From assembly GCA_022749755.1 (NCBI GenBank), contig CM040448.1, positions 11,344,481 to 11,408,480 of the forward strand: a DNA stretch of 64,000 nucleotides, written 5' to 3'. A model generated the notes under the pieces. It made no database searches. It had not been told where the DNA came from and worked only from the letters and a program-made list of their open reading frames with translations. A program made the translations under genes and the position numbers. The DNA comes from Azadirachta indica (taxonomy: Eukaryota; Streptophyta; Magnoliopsida; Sapindales; Meliaceae). Of the stretch, positions 23,301-33,900 are shown in pieces; position 1 is the first letter of the stretch; every line of letters begins with the position of its first letter.

Positions 23301-25400
23301 TTCAGTCATATTGCATGGCACGTGAAAGAAGAGACCAAATCAAATCGCATGGCACGTGCCGGAAAACCAAGTCATTTGAGTTGACTCGTGTTTGTTAGCT
23401 ATTGTTACTATTATGAATATTCGTTATCCATCTTCTTAATTTTGGTGATAGTTTCTAGTTTTGTTAGATGTTTGTAATTTTTTTTCTTGTATTTAACAGT
23501 ATATAATCTGAGTGTTTGTATAGGTTTGCGCTTATTCAAAACAAATTTATCTTAATGTCAACAAAAAGAATCGAACTTCTTTTCATTAGAAAAGAGAAAT
23601 AAACACTTATTATTAAATTATTTAGGGGATAAAATTAGACACCACTATTATTACTTTATAATTAGATTAAATTTTCGTGAAATTGGTAAGAAGTATGAAA
23701 AAGGGTTGCGTAGATAAGAAAAAAAAGAGGACAAATAAAAAGCTTTGATTTGAAATTGTGAATACGACCGATGTTTCGTAAGGCAATTGAAAAAGTGCCA
23801 AATGCCAGCTTGTGATAGAGATAGGATTTGGAAGGACGCAAATGCAGTGCAATTAATAATTAGACAGACGTATGTATATTGCTAGTGCTCTGTACTGGAC
23901 TGGGCTGGGCTGGGCTGGACTGGACTGGACTGAACTTCAATTCCGATTATGTTATTTGTTTGTTGCATTCAATGATCAATTCACCGCCGATGTTGGAACT
24001 CGATTAATTATCAAGTATCAAACAGTGAGTAAGACAAAGACATTCAAGTTCACTGTGTACCGTCATATAATAGAGAACACGGACCACTATACCACGTGAT
24101 TGTCTTATTTGTTAGTCCCGTTCCTGATTTAGGCTGTGTTTGGCAGTCCCTTTTGAATACTCAAAATTGTTTTTTAAGAAAAATATTTTTGAGTAAAAAA
24201 TACATGTTGATTCAAAACTTCAACGTCTGTTTTTTCAAAGGATCCAGTGTTGGATTGTATTTTTACGATATTTGTAATTTTGTATCTAACATCAACATGG
24301 TCCTATTTCCATCGAATTTCAAGAATGAACTTATTTTTACAATTTTAAATTATTTATCATTAAAAAAAATTACTTTTATAATTTTTCTAATCATTCAAGC
24401 AAATTCTATATATTAATGTGATATAACAGTACTTTTAAAACATTTTTAAATTTTTTAAAAAAATTCTCATATTGGTCCTCGAATTTTTTTTGTATTTTAA
24501 ATTTGCATTTAAATTAATTATCCAATCATGTGGCAAAGAAATATGTGACGACAACAAATATTACTCAATCTCAATTCAAACGTACTTAGATACAATTTAT
24601 AAATTCAATTTAATATAATAAAGAAATAGAAAATTAAGGAAAGAAAAAACCTAAAAGTTGGAGTCATTCAGTATAAATTTGTAAGTCTGCTAATATTAAT
24701 AGTAGTCTAATATATTGTAACATTAAAAAAAAAAAACAATAATTCTGTGGACTCTATACTAATATTTTGCAGATAATAATTTTATTTGGGGTATGTTTGT
24801 TTGAATAAAATTATTTTTTTAACTTATGTATAAATACTTATTAAAAATATATGAATATAATTAATTTTTTAAATTTATATAATATTCTTATTTTATTAAC
24901 TTATTTACTAACATTTAAATTTTAAATCCTCTCTAACACTTTTTTTTTTGTTGTCTCTCTCTATTTTAACGTATTTAGAACAATGTTATCACATAATTTT
25001 TTTTTATCAATTTTTATATTATCTAAATAATTAATTTATCATTTTTCTTTATTAAACAAAAAAAATACACATATTAATATAAATTATTAAAAATTATCTT
25101 TTTATGAACTTTTATGTTAATATAATAAAAATTTTTATAAAATATAAGTATGAATAATTAAAATTTTTATCAGTTTTTAAGTTTTATTTTATAAAAGTAA
25201 ACAACTTAATATTTATTTTTAAATGTTTAAAATATAAGTTAAATTTAAAATTTAATTAAATTCATATTTCAATTACCTTTGCATTTTAAAAAAAAAAAAA
25301 CACCTTAGTACAAGTTGTAAATGAGTGGATCTTTAGTGCTGGCAATAATTTAGCTGGATGGGCTCATCCTATTCTTTTGTCACTTCTTTTATCCGTTCTT
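20369..25400. other. Spacer between the calmodulin-like and maturase genes
   Basis: No supported gene. Mostly AT-rich. It contains a poly-T run at about 22261-22282, a twin G-box at 23313-23358, a CTGGG/CTGGA repeat at about 23896-23931, and two stretches whose first bases resemble MITE ends (about 24130 and about 24786). The minus-strand 61-codon frame at 23667-23852 and the plus-strand frames at 23872 and 24096 show no family resemblance. Confidence 0.65.
23313..23358. promoter_or_regulatory. Twin G-box: direct repeat of GCATGGCACGTG
   Basis: GCATGGCACGTG occurs at 23313-23324 and again at 23347-23358, 34 bp apart (about three helical turns). CACGTG is the core bound by plant bZIP and bHLH factors. 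It lies 2.4 kb upstream of the maturase start and about 3 kb past the calmodulin-like gene, so its target is unknown. Confidence 0.45.
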
Positions 25401-25543
25401 TTTTCATTCAATGAATCCTTATATGTATAATAATCGGGCTCTCTAATCTCTCCACTAGATTTAGCCATTGGGCCTCTGCCCAAATAAAGCTACCTGGGTC
25501 GCCATCCGAATCTGAAACCCAAGCAACCCAATACCGAATTTAA

Positions 25544-25690
25544 CTGGCTGGCTGGCTGGCTGGCTGACAGGCTGAGGATGCAGCGAAGCAAAGCAAACCG
25601 CGCTCTGCCCTGAGACTTTCGAAGCTTTGTGGAAGCTCCATTAACAGCAGAAGTGCAGCTTCTGCTTCTGCTTCTGCTTCTGCTTCTGCT
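25544..25690. repeat. (CTGG)n and (GCTTCT)n repeats in the maturase leader
   Basis: CTGG is repeated from 25544 to about 25565, and GCTTCT from 25658 to 25690 (about 5.5 units). Both lie in the probable 5' leader or core promoter of the nMAT3-like gene. The hexamer run produces the Arg/Ser-rich antisense frame at 25490-25723, which is not a gene. Confidence 0.9.
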
Positions 25691-25723
25691 ATATGATATG
25701 CGATTGCTTTTCGTCTTTGACAA

Positions 25724-27982
25724 ATGTTTACTAAATTTAAAATAATCGCGGGGTTAAATTTCAGGCTTTCACTTTCTTCAAGACTCTATTCAATTAGGCC
25801 CAGCGCACCAGAACCTTTAACGAAGACCCAACTCAACGCTCTAGTCCTCAGCCAATATTCTCATGGCAACTTCTCCAACCTTCTCCGCAACGTCGTCGCT
25901 TTGCCCTCCGTTCTACTCACTGCCTCCCTCAACCTCGTCAAACCCCACAATGCAGACTCCATTCACTCGCCTTCTGTTCTAAACACGCTCTCCAAATATT
26001 TCTCGGTTCAAGAAATGAGTCGCGAGCTTATTGAAAACCGGTTCGATATTCAGTCGTCTTGTGTCAAAATGACTCACAAAGGTGAGTGTTTGGTTTTGCC
26101 AAATTTGAAATTGAAAGTCTTGATTGAAGCTATCAGAATTATATTGGAAATTGTTTACGATGAACGTTTTGTCACATTTTCTTACGGTGGTCGTGTTAAT
26201 ATGGGTAGACACACTGCAGTTAGGTACCTGAAAAACTCTGTTGAAAATCCCAGTTGGTGGTTTGTTGTTTCGTTTAATCGTCAAAAGTTTGATAAACGTA
26301 AGGTCGACAAGTTGTGTTTGTTTATGGGGGAGAAAATTAAAGATTCAATGCTGGTTGATATGATAAAGAGGTTGTTTGATTGTGAAATATTGAGAATTGA
26401 GCTGGGTTGGTGTTACTTGGGGAGGGGGTTGCCTCAAGAATGTGGGTTGTCTTCAATTTTGATTAATATTTACTTTGATGGGTTTGATAGAAAATTGCAA
26501 GAAACACGTCTTCAAATAAATGAGAAGAATCCCAAGCTTGATTCAAATGAGTTGGGTTCAACATCCAATGTTTATTACAAGCCATTGAAGATATATGCTC
26601 TTAGGTACTTGGATGAGATATTGGTAATTACTTCAGGGTCAAAGATGTTTACAGTAGATTTGAAGAATACAATTTTGAAATTTTTAGAAGAGAAACTGGA
26701 ATTGGATGTGGATAGAGTAAAAACGGCTATACATAGTGCAGTATCAGAGAAAGTTGATTTTTTGGGGATGGAACTACAGGCTGTCACACCTTCAGTTTTG
26801 CATCCCCCTATGTCTGAAAAAGCAGTAAGAGCAAGAAAGAAGTACCTTAGGCAGAAGGAAGTCAGAGCTCAGGAATTGAGAAATGCACGGGAGAGGAATA
26901 GGAAGAAATTGGGTTTGAAAATATTGAGTAATGTCTTTAAGAAGTTGAAGCACGGTAATGGCTTCAAGTTTGAGTCTAACATAGAGAATGAAGTCAAAGA
27001 AATCTTTGAAACCTGGGCAGATGAAGTAGTTAAAGAGTTCTTAGGGTCCTTAGAAGAACGTTGGACTTGGCATCGGATGCTCTCTAGAGGTGATTTTCTC
27101 TCTTTGAGACACATTAGAGATCGGTTGCCACAAGAGCTTGTTGATGCATATGACAAATTTCAAGAGCAAGTAGACAAGCATTTGACACCAGTCAAAGCCA
27201 GGAAGGCATTGGAGGAAGAAGAAAGGAGGCTACAAGAAGAAGAGGAACGTAAATATGCTGAGACAATGGTTGAGGATTTGACAAGGCTTTGCATTAAAGT
27301 CTCTGCACCTATAGAACTTGTTAGGAAGGCAGTTAAGATGGCTGGATTCACCAATAATATGGGTCGTCCTAGACCAATCAGTTTACTTATTGCTCTGGAA
27401 GATACCGATATTATTAAGTGGTATACGGGTGTTGGAAGAAGATGGCTTGATTTCTTCTGCTGCTGCCACAATTTCAAGATGGTGAAAACTGTTGTAAGTT
27501 ATCATTTGAGGTTCTCTTGTATTTTAACACTAGCAGAAAAGCACGAATCCACCAAGCGTGAAGCAATTAAACATTACACCAAAGATTTGAAAGTCATAGA
27601 TACGGAGGGAAATGAAGAAGTGTACTTCCCCACAGAAAAGCAGGTTAAGATGATGGGAGATAAGAATCTTTCGGATCCAAAACCGGTGGATGGAGCTCTA
27701 TCTTTGGCTTTAATCAGATTGGCTTCTGATGAGCCATTACATTCTTGTATCACTCATTTTTGTAACAGTACTGATACAATCATGTACAGGATAAGATTAC
27801 TACGAAACTGTTTAAACATTAACCCATTGGAAGAAGAGAAGTGGGCCCGGGGAATGGCTACAATTCCTGAAGTTCTAAACAGAAAGTGTATACCTCTCTG
27901 TTCTGATCACAAAGATGATTTATTCATGGGGAAAATCACCCTTCAGGATATTGATTGCGCGTCACTTGTCGATGTAAATTGA
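25724..27982 (+). CDS. nMAT3: Nuclear-encoded group II intron maturase, nMAT3 type
   Basis: Intronless frame of 752 residues. These proteins act in plant mitochondria, binding degenerate group II introns and helping them splice. The N-terminus has no acidic residues in its first 29 positions and contains RLSLSSRLYS, consistent with a mitochondrial targeting peptide. A reverse-transcriptase-like region (about 115-355) has GLPQECGLSSILIN (235-248) and, at the polymerase YADD position, YLDE (295-298), so DNA synthesis is probably lost. A Glu/Arg-rich helix follows at about 490-515, then the maturase X domain with YHLRFSCILTLAEKH (593-607) and a C-terminal Cys/His remnant of the HNH region (C722, C726, H729, then MGKITLQDID). 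The start is fixed by an in-frame TGA two codons upstream. Assignment to nMAT3 rather than nMAT4 rests on neighbours (SDP1, PMT7) as much as on sequence. Confidence 0.9.
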   Translation: MFTKFKIIAGLNFRLSLSSRLYSIRPSAPEPLTKTQLNALVLSQYSHGNFSNLLRNVVALPSVLLTASLNLVKPHNADSIHSPSVLNTLSKYFSVQEMSRELIENRFDIQSSCVKMTHKGECLVLPNLKLKVLIEAIRIILEIVYDERFVTFSYGGRVNMGRHTAVRYLKNSVENPSWWFVVSFNRQKFDKRKVDKLCLFMGEKIKDSMLVDMIKRLFDCEILRIELGWCYLGRGLPQECGLSSILINIYFDGFDRKLQETRLQINEKNPKLDSNELGSTSNVYYKPLKIYALRYLDEILVITSGSKMFTVDLKNTILKFLEEKLELDVDRVKTAIHSAVSEKVDFLGMELQAVTPSVLHPPMSEKAVRARKKYLRQKEVRAQELRNARERNRKKLGLKILSNVFKKLKHGNGFKFESNIENEVKEIFETWADEVVKEFLGSLEERWTWHRMLSRGDFLSLRHIRDRLPQELVDAYDKFQEQVDKHLTPVKARKALEEEERRLQEEEERKYAETMVEDLTRLCIKVSAPIELVRKAVKMAGFTNNMGRPRPISLLIALEDTDIIKWYTGVGRRWLDFFCCCHNFKMVKTVVSYHLRFSCILTLAEKHESTKREAIKHYTKDLKVIDTEGNEEVYFPTEKQVKMMGDKNLSDPKPVDGALSLALIRLASDEPLHSCITHFCNSTDTIMYRIRLLRNCLNINPLEEEKWARGMATIPEVLNRKCIPLCSDHKDDLFMGKITLQDIDCASLVDVN

Positions 27983-30240
27983 GTGTTGGTTGTTTTTCCT
28001 TTAGTGATGGGTGGGTTGGTTGTGGTCTGATGGCTGCCAATTATCTGAAGCTGAGGTTGGGAAAGTGTTCTTGGTCTTTACTGACACTGTCAGGTGGGTG
28101 ATATATATATTTTCTCTGACTTCATTGTTTCTGTCATGAAGCTATTTTCTAACACCTCTGAGAATTTAACAGAAATGACAAATATACGAAAATTATTATC
28201 ATTTCTGGTGATTAGTCTTGTGAAGTTGGGGCCTTAAATTGATGTGTAGTGAATGCTTGATAGAGATATCGCCTTTTGTTCTAAAACCATGAATTTTTTC
28301 AAGTTTGTTTTGATAGAAATAGGGCTTTAAAATTATTTTCTTTGGCTAAATTACAGCTGATTGAAATGGTGATTTCTAGGAGATTTCAACAGCATAAACT
28401 TCTCTTCATATCTGATAATATTGTCATATTATTTAAAATCCATGTTGGACTGCCTTTTTGGGAACAAATATTAGTCTAGATGAGGTTCTCATCAAATTCC
28501 ACCACATCATATCTTTGTTTGTTTTGTATGCAGACCTTCACAGTTTTACTCCAATCTGGTTTCCCCAATATATTTTTTATAGAAAGACCATTTGATAATA
28601 GTAATCAACATTATTTGAAATGATCAATGGTCATGTAAAGGCTAATATTGGTAAACTGAGAATGTAACCAGACGTCTGGTGGATGGTATACTTATTATTT
28701 TTATATTGTGTTTAGGTTGAAGAATTTGGAAATAGTATTGGTGAAATTGTATCCAATCCAAAATTTGGCTGTTATTGCATTTTTTTCTATTCATTCACTT
28801 TGATGGAAAATGTCACTATGGCTTTTAGATAATTGTTTTCTTGGAACCATTTGTGTTGTGTATATGAGGTTGGCTGGGGAGTTAATTTGTTAGGAATTAT
28901 GTCAGTAACTAACTATTTTTTTTTTTTTTGAAAATTGGTGTTCATAACAATATATTTCTGCATGGATGACAATCCTATATTTAATGATCATAGCATGAAG
29001 ATCCTCACTTCTGTTATATCCACATTGTCTAGGGAGCATGATATTCATGTGATGAACTGTTTGAGTTTCATTCCTTTTTTGTTTCCTTTGTTTATTGAAA
29101 CATAATGATGCAGAACATGAATGTTTGGATTTAGGAGTTTGTGTTACTTAACTGACATATGCAGAGTCATGATTGATTTTGGATTATATACTGAAACGTT
29201 TGTTCTTAATGTCAATATTATTTCTCCTTCTCCTTCTCCTCTCGCTTTCATTCTTTCTAATCCTTGTTGCTCTAGTTTCTGTTCTTATTGCCTTATTTCT
29301 CTCTGATACTACTCTTTTCTCCGTGTTCTCTCTTATCTTTGTCTCTAAACTGGTACCAGGTAGCATTTGTTCTTTTTTCGGTTGAAGTTGTTTTTCTCCA
29401 CTTATTTTTATTGTCTATAAGAATCAATTTCAGGATCAAGTTTCTCTCCTTTAAATATTGCGGGTTTTATTCTGACCAGACTATGGGACATGGGTGCTTG
29501 CCAAGTGCATGCTGCTGTTCTACTGTTTTTGCTTTTAGATTAGAAGCGTAAGACTGATTTCGTGTTTTGATAATATATGCACCTTAAGGACATGTTTCCT
29601 TGAAATTTACAGTTGATTTTCATGTTTCAGTGATGATTCATAAACATGCAACTGCACCTTAATTCACTGTTTTCCAAAACCTTATTCCCTGTTTGTGGTT
29701 GTAGGAGTGCATAGGAGTATGGATTGCCAAGTAGTCGAGGCTTGAAAGATGTGCAGTTGGGCTGACATCTTAATCTGTCCAAATTGGTTGTCATTTTGGG
29801 AAAAATTTTGAAGTTATGCCATGATGCTAGAGTTGCTGAGACATTACCAATACTCTTTCAGTTTTTATAGAATTCTAACAGTATAACTGAGAGCTTTGAT
29901 AAGCGTCGAATATGGCTCGTTAGTCACTTTTGTGGGAAGGGTGCTTGTTGATAAGCATGAAAGCTTTGTTGGATTGTCTCAATTTGTGATTGTTGTCAGC
30001 TGAAGTGCAGAGAAGCAATAAATTTTAATGGTGCCATAAGATGGTGATGCTCTTTACATCATCTAAGGTGGAAGATGAAATTCCTGTTGTTTTGAGAAGG
30101 CAGCAAAGTTCTAATAGAGATACAGCTTTAATATGCTGACATGCTCATAACCTAACCTTGCTAAAAAGTGGACTGCTCAGATTTTCTTTGGATACAAGAA
30201 GGCATAAAATGTAACAGGCAAGTTTAGACTTTGTTTAGTA
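27983..30240 (+). other. Probable long 3' region of the maturase gene
   Basis: This 2.2 kb is less AT-rich than true spacers and has splice-like words: GTCAG|GTGGGT near 28092 and a T-rich tract ending TTGTAG before GAGTGCATAGG near 29705. A spliced 3' UTR or a non-coding transcript would explain it. No protein frame longer than about 100 codons is credible; those at 29121-29551 are Leu/Ser-rich frames over a (TTCTCC)n-like tract near 29221. Confidence 0.35.
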
Positions 30241-30944
30241 TCTTCTTCGATAGAAACAAACTGAATTATAAATTTTCATTACCTAATTCTTTAAATATAT
30301 CTGAGTAATTATTTAATTTTTAGATTAGAGTAAATAATTATTTATATTTTATTTTTTTAAAAAAATTGGCTAATTACTGATTTGTTTTATGTCAACCACT
30401 CTGTGAAATGTGAGTTTAACATGAAATTTATCTATAGAAAATATCAATTATATGACAACAAAGCCATATACAAAATGGATGATAGCCATCTTGAGATCTG
30501 TAAGAGAAATTTTAAATTCAACTCATATTAACCACGGAGATTAAAAAGAGTTTTTTTTTTAAAGAATTATAAACACAATAGTTTAAAAATAAAATTTTAA
30601 GATAAAACTTGAACTATTTAATATAATATTTCAATTTAAAATTTTAGAATATATCCAATGTCGATTATAAGTATTGATGAATAATTTTATGAATTAATAT
30701 TGATATAACTACAAAGTATGAAATCTCACGTGCCTGGCACGTTGAAGCTTACGTTGCAATTTGCAGAAAAAGCGCGTAAAAAAGAAGAAACTGAGCAAAG
30801 CAAAGCCCAGCAATCTAATCTACCTCGCGTTTAATAATAATAATAACACTATTGCTCTTCGTTTGCTTCTTGTCAGAACGAGAGCGAAAGCCAGTGTCAG
30901 TGAGCGAACAGAAAAGGATAAGAGGAAGAAAAAAAAAAATAAAA
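30241..30944. other. Spacer and leader upstream of the PMT7-like gene
   Basis: AT-rich to about 30720, then a mixed-composition leader. A G-box (CACGTG) sits at 30727-30732, about 215 bases before the start codon. The leader carries AAGAAGAAA and AATAATAATAAT runs. No ATG lies in the frame of the coding sequence between about 30830 and 30945. Confidence 0.5.
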
Positions 30945-33900
30945 ATGGGAGGGTATGCGTTGCGTTCAGCGTTTGATTCGAAATCAGGGCAGCTGATTAT
31001 GGTGGGTCTTCTGTTAATGGTGGGTTCATTCTACTTGGGGGCTATCTTTGGAAACAATGCTCCCATCTATGTCGCACGAACATCTTCTAATTCCTCATCG
31101 CCTGGTATATTTTATTACTCTTGTTTGCAGTGCCTATTAGTTCATGCAGTTGAATCCACACATACCCATTTCAATTTTCCATCTTTTTTTTTTTTAAGAA
31201 AAATTTGTGTGGAGAATGTAAGTTTGCTTTTGTACTGCTCATACTTGAGCTCAATTTATGTCAGAGATCTCGCGTTTTCTTTTCTTCGTTTTAGATTTGG
31301 CGTTCTACGAATCGTTTTGCTTTCACACCCTACTTTTTATGTTTGCAATTTTTGTTGAACTAAAAGATCCTACTCTAGACTGATCATACTTGACCTCATT
31401 GGATGTAAGAGAATGAGTGTGAAAGTTTTATTTTTTGAAATTTAATCATTGGTACAAGGAATTTTTGCATACGCTTTTATACTTCATTTTGTTTTTCGTT
31501 TAAACTATTGTTCCTGTTTGCTTCATTTAGCTGGGAATTTACTTGAGATCATTGTTCTTTGAGATAGTGAGATCTGTTTCTTGATTTACGCCTCTTATTT
31601 TGAAGTATTTTCTGGTTTCTGAGTCTAGTTGGAAGGCCTATTTTGTGTTGTGATGCAGTCGCAATGTGGAGAAGAGTGATGTGGGTTGAAGGAGATTATA
31701 AATTGGCTGATGAATTTTGTTTGTTATTTTTTATCAAGCGAAATGGCAAAGATTGGCAAAGATTGGCAAATTCTATTGGCATTGTTGGATTTAATTGTCA
31801 ACTCTTGAACTCATGATAGGACTAAAGTTGTGGATGACTTTTTGTAGTAATTAAGGAAACAAAAGACTGTGGAAACTTATAACAGATTGGGTGAGTCTTG
31901 GCAAAGTGTTATAAGCCCTGAATATTAGCCAATGGCAGATTTATTAAAGGGAGATTCATATCATATATTTTAATAGGAAGTAATAGGGGATCCCTTAGAC
32001 CAGGTGGTCGTTCTGCTGAACCATTGCCTCAGTATGAGAACTTATACATTTAAAATAAGACCATGCTAATGACTGAGATTCACTATGATTTGTGTTTATA
32101 CACACTCAGACTTTATCCTGGGAGACTATAATTTGTTTCGATTCGACATATACGTATCAATTTTTGTTGCTTAATATGTATTGATGGAGAAAACATTTGA
32201 TTCATTTTACAGTAATTGATGTGTCTATCTATTTTCTCACCCCCTCTATACCCTATGGACAGTTGGTCGCTTACACATTGCTGATTTTCCACAATGCTGA
32301 AATGTTTTCTTATTACATTTTTGACGTAGAGATTTGTTACAGAATATTTAATAGCATATGATGATATTCAAAACCTTAGGAAAATCATCCTCGAGATGTA
32401 TCTCATCTAAGACTTCGGAACATGAATGCATTATCTGTCCGTTTATATGTGTGAGTTTTGCATATTTTATGATGAAAACTAAAGCTATGGTTTAATGAAT
32501 TTAAGCCTTTGGCAACTATGAATGTTTGTGATTGATATGTATTTGTCTTTTAAAGCTGCAGGTACTACCATTTTTATGAACAAAGTTGTTTTAACTTACC
32601 AGAAAGCTTCACTCATGATTCCAGAAAGTGGGATGAACATATGTCCTATAACATTCAATGAGCATATCCCTTGCCATGACCCTTCTTTTGTGAATAAGTT
32701 GCTCCCTAGCTTGAATCTTTCTAGAAGAGAAGAACTAGAAAGGCACTGTCCTCCACCTGAGAAGCGTTTGTTCTGCTTGGTACCACCACCAGAAGATTAT
32801 AAGATTCCAATAAGATGGCCGACCAGCAGGGATTATGTGTGGAGAAGCAATGTAAATCATACACGTCTTGCTGAAGTCAAAGGAGGACAAAATTGGGTGC
32901 ACGAGAAAGACCAATTGTGGTGGTTCCCAGGTGGTGGGACTCACTTCAAGCATGGGGCACCTGAATACATTCAACGGTAGTTATGGTTAACTTGTTTTGC
33001 TAAATGTTCCAGTCTTTCTATCATGTCAAGGCATCATTTCCTAAACTTGCCACGAAATCAGTGTTAGATAACAGGTCAATTCTCTGAGCTTAGAAATAGA
33101 TAGCATTTTCCCAGGTTATATAATGTAACTATTGACATGAATTAACTTAATTTCACTGTTAGAAAAAAGTTTCAATTTTCAGCATCATGATATCTGGGTC
33201 TTTCTTCCCATATTTCCATTCTTTTCGCTTAAGAACAACCTGATAAGAAATACGTAACTAAGTTTACTAAGCCTAATTAGGACTTGAAAATAACTGTTAC
33301 AATGAATGGAAGAAGATATGAATGTGTGGCTAGGGGTTTGCATTATCCCTTTAATTCTGACACATGAAACCACGAGCCCATGATATTTATATAAGTCTTT
33401 GATTAACAGAGTTGCATTCACTTCTTAAATCTTGTGGCTGTTCTGTGTTTGGCTGTTTGGGCATAGTAGTAAAAGACATATTTGCTTTTTTTCACAAAAA
33501 TAGTGACTGATTTGAAGGAAAACTGTGGTTATGTTGTTGTGAAGCCCCACTTCTATATACTTTTTCAGTCTTCAGGAGTTAAATTTTCATAATAATTTAT
33601 TGTGTTCGTTTTCTGTTTTAATTTAGGTTAGGAAACATGATGACTAATGAAACCGGTGACCTCCACTCAGCTGGGGTATACCAAGTTCTTGATGTTGGCT
33701 GTGGGGTTGCCAGCTTCTCTGCTTATCTTCTTCCCTTGGATATACAAACAATGTCCTTTGCTCCCAAAGATGGCCATGAAAATCAGATTCAGTTTGCTTT
33801 GGAGCGAGGTATCGGTGCAATGATCTCTGCCTTGGCTACAAAACAGCTACCTTATCCTGCTAGCTCGTTTGAGATGGTTCACTGTTCAAGGTGTCGTGTT

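Noticed and set aside
25490..25723. Arg/Ser-repeat frame (RS-domain-like) antisense to the maturase leader
   Set aside because: The RS repeat is simply the reverse complement of the CTTCTG hexamer run; no homologues are expected.
29184..29551. Overlapping frames on both strands at about 29.2-29.5 kb
   Set aside because: They cross a TTCTCC-type pyrimidine tract and are Leu/Ser- or Arg/Glu-rich mirror images of each other, typical of low-complexity DNA.
30852..30944. N-terminal extension of the PMT7-like protein starting at 30852
   Set aside because: The codon there is TTG, not ATG, and the extension is Arg/Lys-rich leader sequence without homologues; MGGY at 30945 matches the family.
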